This document shows, piece by piece, positions 56,925-64,000 of a stretch of DNA of 64,000 nt. Position numbers and translations under genes: made by a program. The DNA is from Paroedura picta (taxonomy: Eukaryota; Chordata; Lepidosauria; Squamata; Gekkonidae), in NCBI RefSeq assembly GCF_049243985.1, contig NC_135381.1:19393345-19457344 (forward strand), in the 5' to 3' direction. The notes beneath the pieces are model-generated. The model made no database searches, was not told the DNA's origin, and saw only the letters and a program-made list of their open reading frames with translations. Positions within the stretch are counted from its first letter, which is position 1; every line of letters starts with the position of its first letter.

Positions 56925-57110
56925 GTAAGAAAAAGGAGTTCCAAAGCGGCTTACAAATGCCTCTCCTCTCCCCACAGCAGACTTGCAGTGAAGTAGGCGG
57001 GACTGAAAGAGTTCTAACAGAACTGCTGTGCAAGAACAGCCCTGTGCAAGAACAGCCCAGCTGGCACATGAAGGAGTGGGGAATCAAATGTTCCAGAGTC
57101 CGCTGCTCCC
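56925..57110 (-). mobile_element. tRNA-derived SINE, family 2, diverged, antisense
   Basis: CAAAGCGGCTTACAAATGCC, CTCTCCCCACAGCAGAC, CCCAGCTGGCACATGAAGGA, GTGGGGAATCAAATGTTCC in family-2 order. Confidence 0.65.
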
Positions 57111-57596
57111 ATGGCTATCCCTGCCATGCTGCAGGTCCTGGGGGGAGCAAGAGGGACACCCATTCCGAGAGCAGTCATTTAGAAAGGCCTGAAATTGCCC
57201 CAGGAAATCACGCTTCCTCCCATGGATCAGTAAAGGGCCTGCTGCGAGTTGTCTGGCAGTTCTCAAGAACGTTGGACTGCCCAGAGCACGTTTCATTTTA
57301 TAGCTGTCATTGCTACCTCAAAGGTCAAGCTAGGTATGCCTTACTCATGTGTCAAGACTGGGGTGCTGCAGAATTCTGACAAGTTGGGGAGGGGGGAGTT
57401 GATTTCTTCCACTGCCTGAACTCCCCCCCCCCCCACACCTCTTGTGCAACAGCAGCCTTCTTAGGGATTTCTGTTAAACCCTATTAGAGGAGAAATAGCA
57501 AATAAAGGTGATAGTGGCTGCTGCTCTTTCTTTGTTACCTGCACTGTGCATCCCCCCCCACTCCGACACACACACATACCCTAGGACAGGGGTAGT

Positions 57597-57683
57597 CAAA
57601 CTGCGGCCCTCCAGATGTCCGTGGACTACAATTCCCATGAGCCCCTGCCAGCATTCTGGAGGGCCGCAGTTTGACTACCCCTG
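57597..57683. mobile_element. hAT MITE-A copy 16, shortened right arm
   Basis: Left arm complete; right arm retains only its outer part. Flanks CCCTAGGA and GCCTAGGA (7 of 8). Confidence 0.92.
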
Positions 57684-57819
57684 GCCTAGGAATTCAGCAT
57701 GAAGCCAATTGGTGCCGCATCACGTTGAGTTTCAGCCAAGAATGCTATTTCTTTAAGAAGTAGGGCTCTAAAGACAGCTTGATTAATGAAGGTAATTTGT
57801 CTAAGTGGGGGGAGCAGCT

Positions 57820-57905
57820 ATATGAACATATGTAGCTGTCTTATCCTGAGCCAGACCATTGGTCCATCCAGCCCGGCTCCGTCTTCTCTGACTGGGAGCT
57901 GCTTT
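57820..57905 (-). mobile_element. tRNA-derived SINE family 3, 3' part, antisense
   Basis: ATGTAGCTGTCTTATCCTGA, CCATTGGTCCATCCAGCC, CTGACTGGGAGCTGCTTTC is the tail half of family 3 on the minus strand. Confidence 0.65.
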
Positions 57906-58301
57906 CTAGAATGTCGGCTGGAGAAAGGGCATCCCCAGTTGCTTTTGCCTGCCCACCCCTTGGGATGCTGAGGGGGCAGAAGGCTAAGCCCCCCCCCCGG
58001 GAGGCTTGGAAGAGGGCTCAAAAAGCATGTTTGGTGGTCAGTTCTGGATCTTAATCGTGCATTTAAAAGATGTGGGACAGTTGGAAATTTGGCAGATGAA
58101 AGCTTCCCCGTCCCTGCACCTCCCATGGTGAAATCTTCACCTAGTGAATGCCTGCTTGCCCAGCTCTCAGAAACACCCAATAGCAACAAGGTCTGTGCGC
58201 AAACTCAATTGTTAGCCACTCCAATGGACCAAAGACTCTATTGCAGCCTTTCTCAAGAAATCCCAGGAGTGGTGTGATTGTGTAGAATATGGTTGGGAAG
58301 A

Positions 58302-58559
58302 TTCAAATGGGTAGCTGTGTTGGTCTAAAGTAGCACAATAAAATCAGAGTCCAGGGGATTGATTGGCTGTTTTGACAAAGAATTATCATTGGCTGTATTT
58401 GGTTGTGTGACACAGTCCACTAATGTAACAGAATTGATTTTTGCTCTATATTCCCTGTCATGTAAGGAGATCATAGTCTGAGGAAGAGTGCTTGCACTCG
58501 AAAGCTCACGCCCTGAATCAATCTTTGTTGGTCTTAAAGGTGCTACTGGACTCTGATTT
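58302..58559. mobile_element. Foldback retroelement repeat with 14-bp target duplication
   Basis: 258 bp flanked by exact copies of TATGGTTGGGAAGA (58288-58301, 58560-58573). Left part GTAGCTGTGTTGGTCTAAAG; right part is inverted and holds the hairpin CTGAGGA-A-GAGTG-CTTG-CACTC-GAAA. The long duplication indicates retrotransposition. Confidence 0.85.
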
Positions 58560-58684
58560 TATGGTTGGGAAGAATAGCTGTGGACACGCCCACCTAAGGC
58601 CCCTCCCCTTTTATCCCCCCCCAGGCCCATCATTGGCCATTTGGGGAGGGGTGTTAAACATTTATCACATGATAAATGTTTAAC

Positions 58685-58689
<5 letters not shown>

Positions 58690-58733
<44 letters not shown>
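58690..58733. repeat. AT dinucleotide microsatellite
   Basis: About 21 uninterrupted TA units at the end of MITE-B. A shorter run at 44038-44052 sits at the same place in another MITE-B copy. Confidence 0.98.
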
Positions 58734-58739
<6 letters not shown>

Positions 58740-59209
58740 CTTGCTGTATTCTCCATTCTAGGCAGAAACTCTCAACCAAGATTGGACTTGGTTAAGGCTG
58801 CACTAGTGCCATCTACCTTTGAGAACAAGGTTTCCCTGGGATCCTGCACAGCCCGGGACAGGGAAGGAGGCTTGGATGAAACTCCAAACCATGACTCTTA
58901 AACCATGGACCCCTCCCTTAATTAATGGGGGAGAGGGGGAATGCTGTGCCCCACTTACAAATTCTTCCATTGTGTAAAATTCATGCTTTGTCCATAAGGG
59001 TGAGAGAATAGAAGTTTCTGCCACGCTTTTAACACCCAAGATGGCAAGGTATTCAAAGGGTAACAATCTGTCTTCAATGGGTAACCTTCAGGTTCACACC
59101 TGCCCCATTCACTTCGTCTCTGCGTAGAGGAGACTGGAAGAATACACCCTTCTGCTTCTTCTGACAGTGCCGAGAAGATGGACTGAGTTAACAGCTGCCA
59201 AGCATCGCT

Positions 59210-59223
59210 GTTGCCATGGCAAC
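59210..59223. promoter_or_regulatory. RFX X-box, perfect palindrome
   Basis: GTTGCCATGGCAAC is the ideal symmetric X-box bound by RFX factors. No gene is visible nearby, so its target is unknown. Confidence 0.45.
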
Positions 59224-59522
59224 TGTGTCAGAAATAGACTGTCAATCTCTATTTGAGTTTGCCCTAGGGCTGGTCGACGTGTTACCTTATTATCCACATG
59301 GGAGGCCACGACTCGCCGTGACTGGTGGGGCTGCCTAGTTGTGGCTTGCTGTTCCATGTACCGGAGACAGATGCTTGAGGAATGTCTGCTGCTAAATTGG
59401 GGATGAGTTTTTGGGGCAATCTTTGGCTAGAAAACCATACAGGCCTGTTTCATCCCTGCTGAAACAGTGAGATCTCAAGAGCTAACGGTCTGCTCCCAAG
59501 AAAACCGACCTGCTCAAGGAGG

Positions 59523-59630
59523 ATCCCAGCTTGCTGAGGGGTAAAATGGTAATGACTGGGGAAGGCACTGGCAAACCACCCCGTATTGAGTCTGCCATGA
59601 AAACTCTAGAGGGCGTCACCCCAAGGGTCC
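59523..59630 (+). mobile_element. Sauria-type SINE, body fragment
   Basis: ATCCCAGCTTGCTGAGGGGT through GAGGGCGTCACCCCAAGG; head and tail missing. Confidence 0.88.
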
Positions 59631-59958
59631 TTTAAAGGAGGATCATGAAGATAAGCAAATGGCGAAGGGGCTAACGGGGTTATGGGGTCAGCCACAGGGA
59701 ATGCGCAGAGAGGGGAAATAGCAGAGGAGCCGTAGCTGGAGTGACAGGGAGCATGGGTCAGAATGCAGATGGCCATGGCAGGGGAACTGCAGCTATCCGT
59801 CCAGAGCTCCACAAAATAAACACAGTTCAGTTCCATGCAATCCCTTTTTATTTTCCCACAATGCATCAACTGACTTTGCTAGTTTCCTGGTCTCCTAGGC
59901 TGACTTCTCTGGAGTAAAATGGCCTCTCAGCTTGCTTCAGCTAGAGAGTAGTCTAAAG

Positions 59959-60229
59959 CAGTCTTCCCCAACCCCCAACCCCTGGGCCATGGACCCCTCG
60001 GTACCGGGCTGCGGCGGGGAGGGGAGGCGCCAGCGCACTAGCAGGCGCGCCTCCCTCCTCCCTGCATCGCAGCGCTCACTGTGCCAGGAGCGATCGGCTG
60101 GCGGGCGCAATCATGCAGGCGTGAAGCGTTTGCCCCTGCCAGTGCGCTGGCGCCTCCTCTCCCCCCCGGTCCCCGGGCCTCCCTCTCCCCTTCCCCGGTC
60201 CCTGGCCCGAAAAAAGTTGGGGACCGCTG
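59959..60229. mobile_element. Non-autonomous hAT MITE-D, GC-rich
   Basis: Ends CAGTCTTCCCCAACCCC and GTTGGGGACCGCTG with exact 8-bp duplication GTCTAAAG. The interior is very GC- and CpG-rich and could be mistaken for a CpG island. Confidence 0.88.
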
Positions 60230-60442
60230 GTCTAAAGTAACCTTCAATGTGATCTGTCAGTCCTGTCTTTGTTTGTAAAGTGTATATAGTTCTGTTTTGT
60301 ATGCCGAAAGTAACCTTCGGAATGGAAAAAGAACCAACGTTTTTAAAAGCCGAGACCCAAACCAATGGCTAGCTAAACCCAGACTCATGTGAGGTGCCAA
60401 AGATGAAAAAGAGGCTGTTTCCACAGTTCTCTCTGTATAGGC

Positions 60443-60520
60443 CAGGGGTAGTCAAACTGCGGCCCTCCAGATGTCCATGGACTACAATTCCCAGAAGCCC
60501 CTGCCAGCTGACTACCCCTG
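60443..60520. mobile_element. hAT MITE-A copy 17, right arm nearly lost
   Basis: Left arm complete; the right arm is reduced to GACTACCCCTG. Flanks TGTATAGG/GTGTAGGC are similar but not identical. Confidence 0.88.
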
Positions 60521-60711
60521 GTGTAGGCGTTCATTATGATAAGAGCGTGCAAGGCAGTACGGCCAAAACATTCCTTGCCTCAATTCCCACAACTGCCATT
60601 CCCCATCATCACCACTAGAGGGAGACCTGTAAAAAATCAGCCGCTATCTAGCGATCTATTGCCATGATCTAATTGCTCTTCTGAATTCCGGTGTTGCTTT
60701 CTTTTCTAGTC

Positions 60712-61208
60712 CAGGCTTTCTAAACCGGGGTTTCGTGAAGGGAGTTACTTTTTATAAATACATTTTAAATTTGTTAAGCAACTATTAGGTGATATGACCA
60801 TATATAGTCATTTGGGAAAGGCAGGGGCCTTGAGTAGGCCAATACATAGCTATGCTTCCCAACCATATTCTGCATGATTGTGCCACTTCTGGGGGTTTTA
60901 AAAGAAGAAGAGTTGATTCTTATATGCCGCTTTTCTCTAGAAGAAGAGTTGGTTCTTATATGCTGCTTTTCTCTACCCAAAGGAGTCTCAATGCGGCTTC
61001 CAATTGCCTTCCCTTTCCTCTCCCCACCAGACATCCAGCTTTACCAGTGCTGCGGTGAGCCCAAGGTCACCCAGCTGGCTGCATGTGGGTGGCGGGGAAT
61101 CAAACCCAGTTTGCCAGATTAGAAGTCCACGCTCCTAACTGCTACACCAAGCTGGCTCTGAAGAATATGTCAGGGGTTTCCCAGTGGGAAAAAGGTTGAG
61201 ACAGGCTG
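60712..61208 (+). mobile_element. hAT MITE-B copy with an inserted SINE
   Basis: Left end CAGGCTTTCTAAACC and right end GGTTGAGACAGGCTG; interior ATATGACCATATATAGTCAT. A family-2 SINE is inserted at 60903-61159. Flanks TTCTAGTC and CTATAGTC (6 of 8). Confidence 0.78.
60903..61159 (-). mobile_element. tRNA-derived SINE, family 2, antisense, with duplicated end
   Basis: The 3' end GAAGAGTTG...TATATGC is present twice (60905 and 60942), then the body and tRNA-like head in antisense. Confidence 0.83.
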
Positions 61209-61209
61209 C

Positions 61210-64000
61210 TATAGTCCTTTTTGTTGTAGAGATATTTGGTTCAACATGATCCAGCCAAGATGTGCTGCTGAAACATGGTTACTTATGGATGGGACACCCA
61301 ATTGATAACTGCTGCTTAGACATCTCACTTACAGAATTTGAAACCGGATCTCACAACTTTGTGAGCACAGACAGAAGTCTGAAATACCAAAACCAAACAG
61401 ACTTGTATTATAGGAGCAAGATATGGTGTGACTGTTGTAAGATTTAGGATACAGAATAATGTCCTTGCAGGATTGTTACATTTTGAAATGAATATCCTCA
61501 AGGCATGAGAACACTGGATTCTGTGGAGACAGCTGAGTGATTCTGCTGCCAGCATGTCGAGTCCTGGCATGTCCCTTCAAAGAACACGCAGCATTTTTCT
61601 CTCTGTCCATTAAGTTCTCCCTTGTGAGGTTTCCTAGGCACAGAAAAGTTGGGCTCTGCCTTAAACGTTCCCGTCTGACCTGGATGTGCCTTTCCTGGAT
61701 TTGTCAGGGATGTCTAGAGCTAAAATTCTCAGATTCAAAAGCAGCTGCCAGGCAGGGTTTGTGTATGTGTGTACCAATCTTCCTGAACCTGCAGGATCTC
61801 CAGTCTTCTGCCCGAGTCCAGAGTGGCACATCTGGACATTCAAAATCTACAAAATATTTGCCATTCACAGGCTTGTTTTACAAAACATTTGGCAAGAGAT
61901 GCGGCCCGCCCGGTGGGGTAGTGAGCAAATGGCACAAGCAAGCTGCTTTCTCCAGGGGCTGTTCCGTGGCTTGACGTCCCCACAAAAGCATTTTGGAAAA
62001 TCTCCAGCATACACTTCCCCTCCAGCCCCTGGGCAAATCGTTTTCTTCTTTCAGGTCATATTTTTAGCAACCTCAGGTCTCTAGAGAATTCAGTGCATTG
62101 GAAAATGGAGAGCTCCCAATTCTACAGCTATCAGAATTTATTAATATGAGCAAAGCCATTCAGTGCAGTCCCAGAGCAGGAAAGCAAGTGTTTGGGCAGC
62201 CAGATGGGGATGCCTGGGGGGTCGCTGGGTTATTATTAGGTACAGTTTCAGCACACACCAGTGACTGGCACACAAAGTGTGAAAACGGTTAGTGTGCACT
62301 TCCGCAGATGGTACAGCTGGGAGAATGTCGGCGATCGAGCCTGGCTTCTCCATCTCATTGCTGCTCACCCCCCACCACACCCCCTGCCAGGCTACTGAAC
62401 CGTTTTGGTGAGGGAAGAACCAGACCCCTTTTCAGCCCCACCAGATGCCCTCCGCCCTGCCCAGTCCCAGTGCAGGCTTTCCCCCTAAGTCCTTCCCTAG
62501 TTCCTTTCTCTGCAGCTGGGTACCAAAGTTGTCCTTTCCTACTTACAGCAATGGCTTATGCTCCTCCTCCCCATTCTACATAAGCATCCACGGCTCCAGC
62601 CAACATCTGCATGCATGCACCGTTAGCCCAGCCCAGCTCCCTGCCCCCAGCCCCTCACCAGGCGCAATGGACCATGTGTTTTGCTGAAAAGGACTCGGCC
62701 CTCGATTCCTGGTTGCCATGGAAACACCATTAGAAATTGCATTAAAAAGAAATGAAACTGGCAGCTTCTTGGCTGGGCACAAAAGGAGATCAGGGGAAGA
62801 GCATCTGTGTGCATACGGAGTGGGGATCCCCCACACAAACGTGAGCTGATGCAGGAGGCAGCACCTGCCTGAACCCAACCCAGACCCAGGTAGCAGCGGC
62901 TTCCTCTGCTCACTTTTCTCTTCCATCTGAAGGTCACCAATTTTTACACAAAAACATACAGAGGCTCAGTGCTTTGTCAGGTGCAGAGCAGACACAAATT
63001 CAACAGGTCATGTGTTCCCTAGCATGGCAAGAAGGTAGGCGTATGGAGAGTGGTCCAGAATGTGGACTGAGCTGGAATCAGATTCCCTTGGCTTCAGCAC
63101 TAAGGGTATCTGGGTTGTGGACATCTTCCATTTGGAGGGCTTTCCCCATTTCCCCACCTCCTGCTTGCTGGCATTTGTGGTTCTTTCTAGGCAAGCAGCA
63201 GCCTCCAGCCATTTTGCTGGATGTGAGGAAAGGATGTGCTGGTTGCTAAGCAACTACAGGATGCAATGCATGTCTTAATTCTTGGAGCTGTTAAAATGAA
63301 CCTAAACCTTCTAATGAGGATTTGCTGGGAGGGGAACACCTTGGAATGAGGTGCCACGATGAAATTTCTACACAAAAGTCACTGTTGTATAGAAATCGGC
63401 ATGAAGACTGTGCAAGTCATACTCAGAACTGATTGTCCTACATTCCCATGGTTTGCATGCAGCAAATTACGGGCATGTGGGATCATCATGTACTTTGATC
63501 CACATACAGACATCAAAGAGATTCCTAAAGAGAAGCAAGAATTTTGGCATGCATGGGGCATCCTGTTTTTACAAAGAGATTCAACAGTATTCCATATTTT
63601 TATACTGGCCAGAAAGGGAGCTGTTTTATGAACAGGGCAGTTCTGTTTAGGGTAAGCTGACCTTTCTGAAGATGGTTTACCTGAAGTGCCTTGTTTGTTG
63701 GATGGAGGGTGGTTCCTGAAGGATTCCCTTGCTAAAAATGGCATCATTCCGATTTGGAGAGGTGCTCTTAATCCAGCAGCAAATAAAGCAGAATGGTCAC
63801 AATGCAACAAGAAGGCAGCTCCACAGCTTGGAAGGGGAAGGAGATGGTTTAAGGGAATGAGAACTTATTGCTTAGCCAAGCCTGCTAAACAAAAATCTCA
63901 GAGCCACATTTTTAAAAGTGGGACCTGCAGCCTACACAAATTATCTGGCACTGAGAAAACCTTCATGTGCCGGCCTGGCAAAATGCCCTCTTCTCATTAG
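61210..64000. other. Right end of window, no gene recognised
   Basis: Unique-looking sequence. An RFX X-box lies at 62712-62725. No splice-bordered exon or known repeat could be supported. Confidence 0.45.
62712..62725. promoter_or_regulatory. RFX X-box
   Basis: GTTGCCATGGAAAC fits the X-box consensus with one asymmetric base. Second such site in 3.5 kb. Confidence 0.4.

Larger units (their letters stand above)
58244..58735 (-). mobile_element. hAT MITE-B copy with an inserted foldback repeat
   Basis: Shares CAGGAGTGG, AAGGCCCCTCCCCTT, GGCCCATCATTGGCC and TGTTTAACAATTA with 43896-44140. Interrupted at 58302-58559. Its inner end runs into a long AT repeat. Confidence 0.7.

Noticed and set aside
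59959-60229. CpG island promoter
   Set aside because: Bounded by hAT ends and an exact 8-bp duplication, so better explained as a GC-rich MITE.
1135-60520. CRISPR array from evenly similar palindromic repeats
   Set aside because: Copies are kilobases apart, in vertebrate-type DNA, with transposon duplications.

Overview
The window looks like nuclear DNA of a squamate reptile, most likely a lizard. The evidence is the repeat load: a Bov-B/RTE LINE tail, tRNA-derived SINEs of the Sauria type with a Bov-B-like tail, L2 and CR1 LINEs, a Penelope-like element, and dense non-autonomous hAT transposons. The genes have vertebrate splice sites and close matches to vertebrate proteins. All family names come from recalled sequence, not from a search.

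Left (849-17180, + strand): 19 coding exons and the 3' UTR of ZMYM3, a chromatin-associated MYM zinc-finger protein. The first exons lie left of the window. All 19 exons join in frame (943 residues plus stop). Middle (18029-24523, - strand): two connexin genes convergent with ZMYM3. The first is an alpha-type connexin closest to GJA3/GJA8. The second is GJB1 (connexin 32). ZMYM3 and GJB1 are also convergent neighbours on human Xq13, so this is an old syntenic block; the alpha connexin between them has no counterpart there in human as far as I recall. A TATA promoter with a short untranslated exon at about 30603-30655 may be the distal GJB1 promoter.

Right (42673-52878, - strand): eight exons, found by splice sites and reading phase, give a full 387-residue seven-transmembrane protein resembling GPR143 (OA1, the melanosomal receptor) but clearly diverged. 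It looks like a GPR143 paralogue. Its first exon sits in a GC-rich, CpG-rich stretch.

The rest is mobile DNA. Seventeen copies of one roughly 136-bp, almost perfectly palindromic hAT MITE occur, many with 8-bp target duplications. Other hAT elements include one like the SPIN/URR1 family. A decayed Penelope-like element (39044-42522) has about 180-bp inverted repeats at its ends and supplies the nearest polyadenylation signal for the GPR143-like gene. A separate foldback retroelement family carries a conserved hairpin that resembles a hammerhead ribozyme core. From 53.7 kb to the end I see no gene, only old repeats and two RFX X-box motifs.
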